DNA of 64,000 bases from Gemmatimonas sp. UBA7669 (GTDB taxonomy: Bacteria; Gemmatimonadota; Gemmatimonadetes; Gemmatimonadales; Gemmatimonadaceae): positions 1 through 64,000 of the forward strand of contig NZ_DLHL01000006.1 of assembly GCF_002483225.1 (NCBI RefSeq), given 5' to 3'. The notes under the pieces were generated by a model, which saw nothing but the letters and a program-made list of their open reading frames with translations, was not told the DNA's origin and did no database searches. A program made the position numbers and the translations under genes. Positions 28,301-36,612 of the stretch are shown piece after piece (the stretch's first letter is position 1; each line of letters begins with the position of its first letter).

Positions 28301-28994
28301 CATCGGTAATGGTGCCGGAGATCATGACCGGCAGCGACAAGCCCGTGCGTTCGGCATACTGCGCAATGGCAAACAGCGCGGCCTTGGCGTTCAGCGTGTC
28401 GAAGATGGTCTCCACCATCAGCAGGTCGGCGCCGCCGTCCACCAGGCCGCGAATGGCCTCGCTGTAGGCCTCCACCAGGGCCGCCCAGGTCACGTTGCGG
28501 GCGCCCGGGTTCTCCACCTCGGGGGAAATGGACGCTGTGCGGTTGGTGGGGCCCAGCACACCGGCCACGAAGCGCGGGCGCTCGGGGGTGTCGAATTCGT
28601 CGGCCACCTGCCTGGCGAGGGCGGCGCCGGCCACGTTCAGCTCGTAGGCCAGGGCCTCCATGCCATAGTCGGCCATGGACACCGCATTGGCATTGAAGGT
28701 GTTGGTTTCGAGGATGTCGGCGCCGGCGGCCAGATACTGCCGGTGCACATCGGCCACCAGCGCCGGTTGCGTGAGTACGAGCAGATCGTTGTTGCCCTTG
28801 AGGTCCGTCGGCCAGTCGGCAAAGCGGCCCGTGCCCCGGTAGTCGGCCTCGGTGAGGCGATGACGCTGGAGCATGGTGCCCATGGCGCCGTCAATCACGA
28901 GAATGCGTGAGGTCAGGGCGTGGGGCAGGGCCGCCAGACGGCGGGATCGGGCCTCGATGTTCACGGCCCGCTCGGCAACAAGGGTTTCGTGCAT
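25308..28994 (-). CDS. metH: Cobalamin-dependent methionine synthase
   Basis: A full-length 1228-residue MetH that moves a methyl group from 5-methyltetrahydrofolate through methylcobalamin to homocysteine. Domains in order are: homocysteine-binding, with zinc ligands C261 (GLNCALG) and C324/C325 (GGCCGT); pterin-binding (FVNVGERTNVTGSA); cobalamin cap and B12-binding, with GDVHDIGKNIVG giving the lower-axial His; and a C-terminal S-adenosylmethionine reactivation domain (RPAPGYPACPDHSEK). It closely follows the E. coli protein along its length. Its start is only 15 bases from that of the divergent HMT/MTHFR gene. A B12 link is also visible in the PduO-type adenosyltransferase at 52083-52628. 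Confidence 0.97.
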   Translation of the reverse strand: MHETLVAERAVNIEARSRRLAALPHALTSRILVIDGAMGTMLQRHRLTEADYRGTGRFADWPTDLKGNNDLLVLTQPALVADVHRQYLAAGADILETNTFNANAVSMADYGMEALAYELNVAGAALARQVADEFDTPERPRFVAGVLGPTNRTASISPEVENPGARNVTWAALVEAYSEAIRGLVDGGADLLMVETIFDTLNAKAALFAIAQYAERTGLSLPVMISGTITDASGRTLSGQTAEAFWYSVSHVKPLSIGLNCALGADQLRQYAQELARIADCHVSAHPNAGLPNALGGYDESPERMAEQIGEWARSGLVNMVGGCCGTTPEHIAAIAAAVQGVAPRAVVTPEPRLRLSGLEPFVVGPTTNFVNVGERTNVTGSARFAKLILEGNYSEALAVARQQVDSGAQVIDVNMDEGLLDAQHAMVTFLNLVASEPDIARVPIMVDSSKWSVIESGLQCLQGKGIVNSISLKEGEAEFLRQARLVRQYGAAVIVMAFDEEGQADTVERKVAICTRAYRLLTEQAGVPAQDIIFDPNIFAIGTGIEEHADYAVAYFEATRRIKASLPGARVSGGVSNVSFAFRGNNPLREAIHAVFLYHAIAAGMDMGIVNAGQLVPYEDIPADLRERVEDLVLNRRPDATERLMEVAEQVKGRTAKVVEDAAWRALPVNERLAHALVHGIDAWVVEDTEEARQQVDHPIEVIEGPLMQGMNVVGDLFGAGKLFLPQVVKSARVMKKAVAHLIPFIEARKTATSKPAGRVLMATVKGDVHDIGKNIVGVVLQCNGYEVIDLGVMQSCANILDKAREHNVDAIGLSGLITPSLEEMTFVASEMQRQGFALPLLIGGATTSKVHTALKIEPVYSGPVVHVLDASRAVGVTSQLLSDERRDGFVADLRREYAGIREAREARGSNERLISIEAARANPVRIDLSVPVPVPTFTGARTLAPYPLEDLVPYIDWTPFFQTWELAGHYPAILQDPVVGESARTLYADAQAMLHKLVSEGRIEARAAFGFWPANATGDDIVLWADESATERVATLHMLRQQLDKKGDGRPNSCLADYVAPMGSGVTDYVGAFAVTTGHGVEALAAEYRAAHDDYSAILVQALADRLAEAFAERLHQRVRTEFWGYASGEALDNEGLIKERYQGIRPAPGYPACPDHSEKGTLFRLLDVPERAGIRLTESFAMTPAAAVSGWYFWRPESRYFGVGTVGEDQRTDYAKRRAESLSAV

Positions 28995-29009
28995 ATCTTC
29001 AAACTACCT

Positions 29010-30914
29010 ATGACCACAGCCGCCGAGCAGCACCCCGCTTCGCCTTCCGTTCCTGCCGCAACGCCCCGCGCCGAACAGCTGGCGCGCCTTCTCGACCCCG
29101 AACAGGTGGTGGTGTTTGACGGGGCCATGGGCACCATGCTCTACAACCGCGGGGTGTTCATCAACCAGTGCTACGATGAACTCGTGCTGCGCAGCCCCGA
29201 TCTCGTGCGCGCGGTGCACGCGGAGTACGTAAAGGCGGGTGCGGAGGTGGTGGAAACCAACACCTTCGGCGCCAATCGTCTCAAGCTGGCGCAGTATGGT
29301 CTGGACACGCAGGTCACGCAAATCAACCGCAAGGCGGCGGAGCTGGCGCGCGAGGCGGCCGGGGAGCATCGCCTCGTGGCCGGGGCGGTGGGGCCGCTGG
29401 GTGTGCGTCTCGAGCCCTATGGGCCCACCAGCCGTGAAGAGGCGCGCGGCATTTTTGCCGAGCAGATGCGGGCCCTGCTGGAGGGCGGCGCCGACTGTTT
29501 TGTGCTGGAGACCTTTGGCGACCTGGAGGAGCTGCAGCAGGCCATCATGGCGGCGCGTGAGGTGCAGGCCAGTGTGCCCATCATCGCCCAGGCCACCATT
29601 GGTCCGGACCTGCGCACGGCCTATGGCGCCACCCCCGAGGATGTAGCGCGGGTGCTGGAGCGCTGGGGCGTGGATATCATCGGGCTCAATTGCTCGGTGG
29701 GGCCGCAGACCATTCTCGAGGCCATCGAACGCATGGCGGTGGTGACCGATTGCAAGCTGTCGGCCCAGCCGAACGCCGGCATGCCGCGTGACGTGGGCGG
29801 ACGCAGCATGTACATGGCCAGCCCCGAGTACATGGCCACGTATGCGCGGCACCTGGTGCAGGCCGGCGCCAAGGTGGTGGGTGGCTGCTGCGGCACCACG
29901 CCCGAGCACATCAAGGCCATGGTGGAGGGCATTCGTCCTCTGGCGCCACGTACGCGCGTGAGCGTGGGCACCACGCGAGAAATGTTGGCCACAGGTCAGG
30001 GGGCGCCGGGGCGTGAGCCCGTGCCACTGGCCGAGCGCTCGCGATTGGGGGCCAAGCTGGCGGCGGGGGCGTTTGTGACCAGCGTGGAGATCGTGCCACC
30101 GCGTGGTATTGACACAGCCAAGCTGGAACAGGACGCTGCCATGCTGGCCGCGGCGGGCGTGGATGCCATCAACGTGCCCGATGGCCCACGCGCGCAGAGC
30201 CGCATGGGGGCCATTGCCACCAGTCTCATCATCGAGCGACACGGCATTGAAGCCGTGACGCACTATGCCTGTCGCGATCGTAACCTGCTGGGCATGCTGA
30301 GTGACCTGCTGGGTGCGGGGGCGCTGGGACTGCGCAACATGCTGCTCATTACCGGCGATCCACCCAAGATGGGGCCCTATCCCGATGCGACGGCGGTGTT
30401 TGACATCGATGCCATTGGCCTCACCAACCTGGTGGCCAAGCTCAATCGTGGCCTCGACCCCGGTCGCAACCCCATTGGGGAGCCGACGCGCTTTGTCATT
30501 GGCGTGGGCGTGAATCCGGTGGCCATCGACCCGGACCATGAGCTGCGACGTTTTCACTGGAAGGTGGAGGCGGGGGCCGAATATGCCATTACGCAACCCG
30601 TGTTCGACCCGGCGCAGCTTGAGGCCTTTGTTGCGAGCATTGACGATGTGCGCATTCCCATCATTGCCGGCATCTGGCCGCTGGTGAGTGCGCGCAACGC
30701 GGAGTTTCTGGCCAACGAGGTGCCGGGAGTCACGGTGCCGCAGGAGGTCCTGGACCGTATGCGCAGGGCGAACGAAAAGAGCAAGGAACATGCTGTGGCC
30801 GAAGGCATTGCCATTGCACGCGAAGCCCTGGAGCGGGTGCGCGGGGTGGTGCAGGGTGTGCAGGTGAGCGCGCCGTTTGGGAAGGCGGAGTTGGCGTTGC
30901 AGGTGTTTGGGTGA
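29010..30914 (+). CDS. Bifunctional homocysteine S-methyltransferase / methylenetetrahydrofolate reductase
   Basis: A 634-residue fusion. The N-terminal half is a zinc-dependent homocysteine methyltransferase (VVFDGAMGTMLYNRGV, GLNCSVGP, GGCCGTTPEH). The C-terminal half, from about residue 330, is a flavin-dependent MTHFR (INVPDGPRAQSRMG, HYACRDRNLLGMLSDLLGAG, MLLITGDPPKMG). This fusion, as in Bacillus YitJ, makes 5-methyl-THF and may use it to methylate homocysteine. I chose the ATG at 29010; the open frame to 28920 overlaps metH antisense and lacks similarity. It diverges from metH, so both genes of methionine synthesis may share control. Confidence 0.93.
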   Translation: MTTAAEQHPASPSVPAATPRAEQLARLLDPEQVVVFDGAMGTMLYNRGVFINQCYDELVLRSPDLVRAVHAEYVKAGAEVVETNTFGANRLKLAQYGLDTQVTQINRKAAELAREAAGEHRLVAGAVGPLGVRLEPYGPTSREEARGIFAEQMRALLEGGADCFVLETFGDLEELQQAIMAAREVQASVPIIAQATIGPDLRTAYGATPEDVARVLERWGVDIIGLNCSVGPQTILEAIERMAVVTDCKLSAQPNAGMPRDVGGRSMYMASPEYMATYARHLVQAGAKVVGGCCGTTPEHIKAMVEGIRPLAPRTRVSVGTTREMLATGQGAPGREPVPLAERSRLGAKLAAGAFVTSVEIVPPRGIDTAKLEQDAAMLAAAGVDAINVPDGPRAQSRMGAIATSLIIERHGIEAVTHYACRDRNLLGMLSDLLGAGALGLRNMLLITGDPPKMGPYPDATAVFDIDAIGLTNLVAKLNRGLDPGRNPIGEPTRFVIGVGVNPVAIDPDHELRRFHWKVEAGAEYAITQPVFDPAQLEAFVASIDDVRIPIIAGIWPLVSARNAEFLANEVPGVTVPQEVLDRMRRANEKSKEHAVAEGIAIAREALERVRGVVQGVQVSAPFGKAELALQVFG

Positions 30915-30977
30915 GCCAAACTGCAAAGTAGTCACCGCGATACCACACGTTTTTCATGGAGGACAATCGTCGCGACG

Positions 30978-32021
30978 CTACAAACCTGCAAATAGCGCGA
31001 GATAGTCAGAGGCCATGCGTTCACGCGTGTACCTTCGTGCGTGTGCCACGATGGCTTCTTCAGCTAGTGAGCTTAAACGAGGAATAATCGCAGCGATCTC
31101 ATCCGCAGTTTGACAGTAGTAGCCCGTCAGACCGTCAACAATTGTTTCCCCTGTTCCACCCAATCCAGTTGCAATGACTGGGCAGCCCATCGCCATGGCT
31201 TCAATCGCTGTCAGGCCGAACGGTTCGGTGTATTGCGTCATATAAACTACGGCAGCCGCCCGCTCGTAGTACTCAAGGAGTTCGGCGTAACTGAGTTCGC
31301 CAACATACTTAACGTGAGAGCGCGATAGAAGCTCTGCTGCGAACGATTGGTCTGGTCTCGGACCCGCAAGCACCAGTTCAACTCCAGCTAACTGTGCAGC
31401 CTCTGAGGCAATGTCCAGGCCTTTGTCACGCGTTAGTCTTCCCGCGAAGAACAGAAAGCTGTCGCGCTCAACATCAGCAGACTTGAATTGAAGGTCGATG
31501 CCATGCGGAATAACCCAGCCAGGCTTGGAAATTTCAGCCTGTAGTGCGTGCGACGGATAGACTATGTGGTCAGGAAGTGAGACAAACGTCCAATGCGCGA
31601 TCTCAAGTACGTGAGCACGCCATCTCCACTGGATACCACTGTGCAAGTGCGAGTAGTGGTCCGGATGGTTCAAGATCACGACATCTCCAGGCTTGACACG
31701 CTGCTCCAGCTCCTTCCTAACCGCATTCAAGTGAGCTGGGTCATTCGCGTTGGCTCTGCCGTCAACTTTGGTCGAAGGTTGGAGAAGAGTTTGTGAGTGT
31801 TCAATGCCCGACACGTGCAACGTGCCAGGAGAGTAAACCCGAATCCTTAAGCCAAGATCTCGAAGTCCGACTGCTAGGTTCGCCACAACGAGTTCTATTC
31901 CCCCGTAACGGGAAGGCGGGACCTCGTTGCATCCAAGAGACACCAAGTGGATGCAGTTGGCGTCTCTTGAGAACCGGGGCAAAATGCCCGTAGCGCGAGA
32001 AAGACTTCCCTGAAGCAGCAT
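30978..32021 (-). CDS. Family 4 glycosyltransferase
   Basis: A 347-residue GT4 enzyme with the N-terminal PPSRYGGIELVVANLAVGL motif, FFAGRLTRDKGLDIASEAA opening the donor domain, and VVYMTQYTEPFGLTAIEAMAMGCPVIATGLGGTGE at the active site. The PPxxYGG start is typical of GT4 enzymes that act on UDP- or ADP-sugars and glycan polymers. I used the ATG at 32021, 22 bases after the stop of the gene upstream; the reading frame stays open to 32180 without similarity. GC content is clearly lower than in the metH region. It ends 63 bases from the HMT/MTHFR gene, convergently. Confidence 0.87.
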   Translation of the reverse strand: MLLQGSLSRATGILPRFSRDANCIHLVSLGCNEVPPSRYGGIELVVANLAVGLRDLGLRIRVYSPGTLHVSGIEHSQTLLQPSTKVDGRANANDPAHLNAVRKELEQRVKPGDVVILNHPDHYSHLHSGIQWRWRAHVLEIAHWTFVSLPDHIVYPSHALQAEISKPGWVIPHGIDLQFKSADVERDSFLFFAGRLTRDKGLDIASEAAQLAGVELVLAGPRPDQSFAAELLSRSHVKYVGELSYAELLEYYERAAAVVYMTQYTEPFGLTAIEAMAMGCPVIATGLGGTGETIVDGLTGYYCQTADEIAAIIPRLSSLAEEAIVAHARRYTRERMASDYLALFAGL

Positions 32022-32043
32022 GTTGCTGATGCGACCCCATCCC

Positions 32044-33129
32044 CTAAACACGCAAACCTCCGTCTGTTGATGCCACAGTGAAAAGCTCTCGGAGTGCGAG
32101 GTCCAAATTCTGCATAAATAGCTTGTGGCGAGCCAGGTACTCAGCGCGGAGACGGCAACCAAGTGCTCGACGTTCCTCAAGCGAGAGAGCGAAGGCTTTG
32201 GCTATGGTCTGCTCAAGATGATCGGGTGCCAGTTGATATCTGCGTCCAAAGTTCAAAGGCGATGAATCGAGCGGCTGAACAAGTAGTCCGCATCCTGGTG
32301 GGATGAGCTCGTTCATAGGAGGTGCGTCTGTTGTTATTAATACGCGACCGCAACTGGATGCTTCATTAACTACGTGCCCAAAACCTTCGGACTCGGACGG
32401 TTGTAGGTGAAAGGCATGTACACGCCTTAGTTGAGTCAGCTCATTTTCCTGAATCCTGTTCCTAATGTGTCTGATATTGTTTGAGGAGAAGTCGATTCGA
32501 GAACACTCTTCCCCCCCGTTTGCAAGGTCTCCGACAATGGTAAGGGTAGGCCACTCCGGGTGTCGCTTCCATACCGCTGCGAGGGCAAATGTACCTTTGA
32601 CGTGACTGTGTCCCGCGATATGCAGACAAAGGTTGTTTGATGGAAGCTCGTGGGAGAACTCTGCTCCTCGATCTAGGCTGGTGAATCCTACCAGCCGTAT
32701 CGGCTTCCCGAGGTGCCCCAGCTGGTCTAAGGTGTCGCGCGCCTTTCCCCAGAGAAGATTGACAGCGTTAAGGTGAACCAAATTGTGAGGCATGAACCAC
32801 TCGGGATGCGGCATGAGTACATTCATCGCCGCCGTATGCGCGTGGTGTTCATTGATTGTTTCAATGTGCACGTTCAGGTCGAAAAGCGGTCGCCGAAGTA
32901 TGCGAGACGAACGCCGTCGTGCGACTTCAAGAGCAGTGGCAACCTTCGGCAATTGTTTGTTCAACGCGGAATCCTGAGCCTTGCCACGAACCCAAACACG
33001 GTGCCCCAGTTCAACGAGGGCCTTCGTCAAAACTTCGATGTCGACACCCATGCCACCGCTGGAGGCGGCATGGATGCAGACGCGAAATGATGTTTCCTGA
33101 GTTGCCGAGTTCCGTTTCCAGGAGATCAT
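32044..33129 (-). CDS. Glycosyltransferase (GT4-like)
   Basis: A 361-residue protein with an N-terminal FRVCIHAASSGGMGVDIEVL, which fits a GT-B acceptor domain, and a C-terminal block AFHLQPSESEGFGHVVNEASSCGRVLITTDAPPMNEL that matches the GT4 sugar-donor region. The middle is divergent and His-rich. It lies 21 bases after the FkbM-type gene and 22 before the next GT4, in a minus-strand operon of three genes. Base composition is low in GC for this window, so the set appears acquired. Substrate not known. Confidence 0.82.
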   Translation of the reverse strand: MISWKRNSATQETSFRVCIHAASSGGMGVDIEVLTKALVELGHRVWVRGKAQDSALNKQLPKVATALEVARRRSSRILRRPLFDLNVHIETINEHHAHTAAMNVLMPHPEWFMPHNLVHLNAVNLLWGKARDTLDQLGHLGKPIRLVGFTSLDRGAEFSHELPSNNLCLHIAGHSHVKGTFALAAVWKRHPEWPTLTIVGDLANGGEECSRIDFSSNNIRHIRNRIQENELTQLRRVHAFHLQPSESEGFGHVVNEASSCGRVLITTDAPPMNELIPPGCGLLVQPLDSSPLNFGRRYQLAPDHLEQTIAKAFALSLEERRALGCRLRAEYLARHKLFMQNLDLALRELFTVASTDGGLRV

Positions 33130-33150
33130 CTGGCTTCGATCCGCTATTGG

Positions 33151-34026
33151 TCAGTCGAGTAGATCGAATCTGAGGGCGAGGTCAGGACGATCTTTGTTGT
33201 TAGTTACGTCGAGAGTGGCAATCGGGTATCGAACGCAAGTAGGTTCGAGATGTTCATTCTCGCAAAGAAGGGAACGCGAAAGGAACGTGATCTCCACTAC
33301 TTCAGGCACGTTTGTCTCGGGAACGACTCCTGCAAAGTTATTCGCGTGAGCGTGTACGACAATAAACCTGTCCGAAAGGTTTTCGATGATGCGGCAAAAG
33401 TCTGTCCAGCGCTCTCCGAGGTCGTGGAACTCCGCTGTGATGCAAATGACTTTAGCCCAACTTGAGAGGACATCGGGCAAGACTTCATACTCGCTGCCTT
33501 CAATGTCGATCTTGAGTACGATTCGGTCAGATGGCCTGCAATGGGCTTCGATCTCCGCCCACGTAACCTCATCGGCGAGTGGCGAGCGCACAACTGATTT
33601 GCCCCGAATCATCTTTTCGATAAAGCGCGCATCACTCGCATACCAAAACAACGAGAAAGACTTGAGCCGGCGAATGTTAAGCGCGGTTGACCGAATCGAC
33701 GAGATTACCTCGCTCCGCTTGAGTCTTATAAGGGCCTTCACTGCTCCGATGAGGGACCGAAAAGCTCGATAGAGGTATACCCGGCTCCCTGTAGTGCCGT
33801 CTACTCCCAGGGTCAGGCGAGGGCGAGCAGTCCTGCGAACAGTGTCTTCAAATGACCAGTCGTTCTCAATTCCAAGACCGATGAGTACATCTGTTTGCGC
33901 TAGTACTCGACTTGGAATAACGTAGCCACCGTCACCAGCCCGACCGATTCGCGTGAGATCAGAGGTGGGTGTTGGTCGAAACAGCGCGATCGAGGGGCGG
34001 GTAACGCCAGTTGGCAGGTCGTTCAT
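33151..34026 (-). CDS. FkbM-family methyltransferase-like protein
   Basis: A 291-residue protein with RIGRAGDGGYVIP near the N-terminus and LKIDIEGSEYEVLPDVLS, the diagnostic FkbM block. Family members are S-adenosylmethionine-dependent O-methyltransferases, often acting on sugars of surface polysaccharides. The usual glycine-rich SAM-binding segment is weakly preserved (VLIGLGIENDWSFED), as in other short proteins of this type. I prefer the ATG at 34026; an in-frame TTG at 34158 would add 44 residues of no recognised similarity. It is first in the islet operon. Confidence 0.78.
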   Translation of the reverse strand: MNDLPTGVTRPSIALFRPTPTSDLTRIGRAGDGGYVIPSRVLAQTDVLIGLGIENDWSFEDTVRRTARPRLTLGVDGTTGSRVYLYRAFRSLIGAVKALIRLKRSEVISSIRSTALNIRRLKSFSLFWYASDARFIEKMIRGKSVVRSPLADEVTWAEIEAHCRPSDRIVLKIDIEGSEYEVLPDVLSSWAKVICITAEFHDLGERWTDFCRIIENLSDRFIVVHAHANNFAGVVPETNVPEVVEITFLSRSLLCENEHLEPTCVRYPIATLDVTNNKDRPDLALRFDLLD

Positions 34027-34457
34027 ACAACTAAGTGGATTACCCAAAGTGAAGTGTCTTTTGGCAGGATGAGCATTGCTAACATATACCAGCGGACGGC
34101 TAAGTCGCTTGCGATTTCGGCTTCTCTGGATACTGTCGCAGTCGAAAGAAGTCGGCAACTCGAGCCGCTGGCCTTGGCCGGATGTCTGCTGAGATGTTTG
34201 CCCTAAGTGTTCCTCTGCAAGCGGCCAACGTGTAGTCCGAGAACGTCAGCCGTTGAGCGCACGCTTCGGACTGCCTAGTCCTAAACTAGTGACGCGAAGT
34301 CACCATCTATGGTCCCGCTGAGGGAATCTTCATACAAAATAAGGGTTTGTGTTGCCGCAGCAGTCTGGCCGGCTTCTTGCTCCCAGTGTGACACTGAGCC
34401 CCATCACTGCGTCTTGACGGTAACCCCGGAATACGCCACTCTCCGGTTCTCCCCACA
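34027..34457. other. Intergenic region at the edge of the glycosyltransferase islet
   Basis: About 430 bases between divergent starts. No credible gene. It contains a perfect 6-bp dyad CAGTGT-g-ACACTG at 34383-34395, about 60 bases before the sugar transferase start, that could bind a regulator. I saw no clear -10/-35 pair. Confidence 0.5.
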
Positions 34458-35243
34458 ATGTCCGGTATCCATTCCCTCTCCTCGCTCGCAGGCGGCCCGC
34501 GTCCCGGCCCGCGTCGCGTGACCCCCAGGTCACGGGACGCTGTACGCCCGCTGGCCGTGGTCCCGACGCCGGGACCCTACGATGACTTCGAACCCCGGCC
34601 CCGCTCCGAGCTGGCCACCCGGGTCTTCAACATCATCGTCGCCGGTCTCATGCTCGTCCTGGCCGCGCCGGTCATGCTGCTGGCGGCCCTCGCCATTCGC
34701 CTGAGCTCACGCGGCCCCATTCTCTATATGCAGGAGCGGGTGGGCCTCGACCGCCGCTGGACCCGGACCCGCGCCCTCAACGAGCGCCGCCGCGAAGACC
34801 TCGGCGGGGCCCCGTTCACCATCTTCAAGTTCCGCTCCATGCGGGTAGACGCCGAGGCCAATGGCCAGGCGGTGTGGGCCAAGCAAAACGACGATCGCGT
34901 CACGCGGGTCGGCAAGATCCTGCGTGCCACGCGCATCGATGAACTGCCCCAGCTCTTCAACGTGCTGCGCGGCGACATGAACATCGTGGGCCCGCGCCCC
35001 GAGCGTCCGTCCATCTTTGTCCGCTTGCGCGAGCAGATCGACGAGTACCCCGTGCGTCAGCGCGTGCGCCCCGGCATCACCGGCCTCGCGCAGGTGTCCA
35101 ACCCCTACGACCAGACCATCGACGACGTGCGTCGCAAGGTGGCCTACGACATCGCCTACATGCGGCGGCAGTCGCTGGCCGAGGACATTCGCATCATGGC
35201 CCGCACGGTTCCGGTCATGCTGCTGCGCATCGGCGGCTGGTAA
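34458..35243 (+). CDS. Undecaprenyl-phosphate sugar-1-phosphate transferase
   Basis: A 261-residue bacterial sugar transferase that would start a polysaccharide repeat by putting a sugar-1-phosphate on undecaprenyl phosphate. It has one membrane segment (VFNIIVAGLMLVLAAPVMLLAALAI), then FTIFKFRSMRVDAE, ATRIDELPQLFNVLRGDMNIVGPRPERP (the catalytic Asp-Glu and PRP motifs) and RPGITGLAQVS. The large N-terminal multi-helix domain of WcaJ is missing; the short form is typical of PglC/WbaP-catalytic-domain proteins. It has high GC and a disordered Pro/Arg-rich N-terminus. It could prime synthesis for the polysaccharide loci on its left. Confidence 0.92.
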   Translation: MSGIHSLSSLAGGPRPGPRRVTPRSRDAVRPLAVVPTPGPYDDFEPRPRSELATRVFNIIVAGLMLVLAAPVMLLAALAIRLSSRGPILYMQERVGLDRRWTRTRALNERRREDLGGAPFTIFKFRSMRVDAEANGQAVWAKQNDDRVTRVGKILRATRIDELPQLFNVLRGDMNIVGPRPERPSIFVRLREQIDEYPVRQRVRPGITGLAQVSNPYDQTIDDVRRKVAYDIAYMRRQSLAEDIRIMARTVPVMLLRIGGW

Positions 35244-35313
35244 GGCAGACTTGATTTCGCCGCCCAATGGGCGGCACGACGACATAACGAGCGGGTGGGC
35301 GGGGCCTATAGGC

Positions 35314-36588
35314 TCAGCTCACCCGCTTCGTCTTCTTCTTGAGGAAGTCCATGAGCACGAACTGCCCGAGACTCATGGTGTTGGTGAAGTAGGCTTTGCC
35401 GCGACTGATCTCGCTCACCCGTCGCACGAACTCCACCAACGCACGATCGCGTGCGAGCATGAAGGTGTTGATCATGATGCCGCTCTTGCGGCACGCGGCC
35501 ACCTCACGCAGAGTCTCGGAAATCACGTACCCGTCGAGTCCCATGCTGTTCTTGTAGATCTGCCCGTCGGGCATGGTCAGCGCGCTGGGCTTGCCGTCGG
35601 TGATCATGATGATCTGCCGCATGTCCTTCTTCTGCGCCATCAGCAAACGCCGCGCGAGCTTGAGCCCTTCCGCCGTATTGGTGTGATACGGCCCCACCTG
35701 ACTGCCCGCCAGCGTGGCCAGCGGAATTTCCTCGGCGCTGTCGTGAAACAGCACCACACGAATGGTGTCGCCAGGAAACTGCGTGCGAATGAGATGCGTG
35801 AGCGCGAGCGCCACCTTCTTGGCCGGCGTGAAACGATCTTCGCCGTACAGAATCATGCTGTGGGAACAGTCCAGCATGAGCACCGTGGCGCAGCTCGAGC
35901 GATACTCGCTCTGCCGCACCATGAGGTCCTTGTAGTCGAGATCAATGGGCACGTCCAGCGATCCGGTGCGCCCGAGTGCGTTGGCCAAGGTGGCCGGCAC
36001 GTCGAGGTTCAAGGTGTCGCCAAACTCGTAGGGCTTGCTCCACGCGTCGCTCTCCACGCCCGTGGCCAACTGCGGCGTGTCGTGACTGCCCACGCTGCCC
36101 TTGCCGAAGCTGCCCAGCAAATGGCGCAGGGTCTTGTAGCCGAGGAAGTCCATGCCCTTGGCCGTGAGCGAGAACTGCACGTCGCGCGCGGCGGCCTGGC
36201 CAATGGAGCCCTTGCCGGTGAGGGGACGGTCGCCGCCCTCACCGTTGGCATCACCGGAGAGCTTGAGGTAGCCGTCCTGCATGAGACGCTGCACCAGACC
36301 GTCGAGCAGTTCGGCCAGTTGCTCCTCGCTCACGGAATCGCCCTCGCCGCGCAGGGCCTCGAGCATTTCGGGCGTGAGCTGCCCGCTCTCGATGAGCGCC
36401 CGCAGGATGGCTTCCTTGAGGGCATCGAGTGACTTGTCGGGCTCTTCGTCGGGTTCGCCCCAGTAGGCGCCCTGGCCACCGGCAAATCCCGACTGCAGCA
36501 GGAAATCCGCCAGCTGGTCGAGCAGCGCCTGCAGGTCCACCGCGTCCGCCCACTGCGGATTGAACTTCGTGTACGTGTGAGACCGCAT
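35314..36588 (-). CDS. VWA-domain protein (partner of a MoxR-like ATPase)
   Basis: A 424-residue soluble protein. The N-terminal 220 residues are mixed helical sequence with acidic stretches. A von Willebrand A domain follows from about 234, with a full metal-ion site D240-x-S242-x-S244 (LDCSHSM), and RQIIMITDGKPS supplies the later MIDAS residues. VWA proteins of this class work with MoxR/chelatase-type AAA ATPases; the matching ATPase is probably the gene at 40742-42187. The ATG faces the MFS gene, whose start is 24 bases away, so the two have back-to-back promoters within each other's first codons. Confidence 0.85.
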   Translation of the reverse strand: MRSHTYTKFNPQWADAVDLQALLDQLADFLLQSGFAGGQGAYWGEPDEEPDKSLDALKEAILRALIESGQLTPEMLEALRGEGDSVSEEQLAELLDGLVQRLMQDGYLKLSGDANGEGGDRPLTGKGSIGQAAARDVQFSLTAKGMDFLGYKTLRHLLGSFGKGSVGSHDTPQLATGVESDAWSKPYEFGDTLNLDVPATLANALGRTGSLDVPIDLDYKDLMVRQSEYRSSCATVLMLDCSHSMILYGEDRFTPAKKVALALTHLIRTQFPGDTIRVVLFHDSAEEIPLATLAGSQVGPYHTNTAEGLKLARRLLMAQKKDMRQIIMITDGKPSALTMPDGQIYKNSMGLDGYVISETLREVAACRKSGIMINTFMLARDRALVEFVRRVSEISRGKAYFTNTMSLGQFVLMDFLKKKTKRVS

Positions 36589-36612
36589 ATGCTCTCCGGT
36601 TAACCTTCTCCC

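Noticed and set aside
34159..34457. A tRNA or small RNA gene in the gap before the sugar transferase
   Set aside because: No cloverleaf, T-loop consensus or terminator could be found there.
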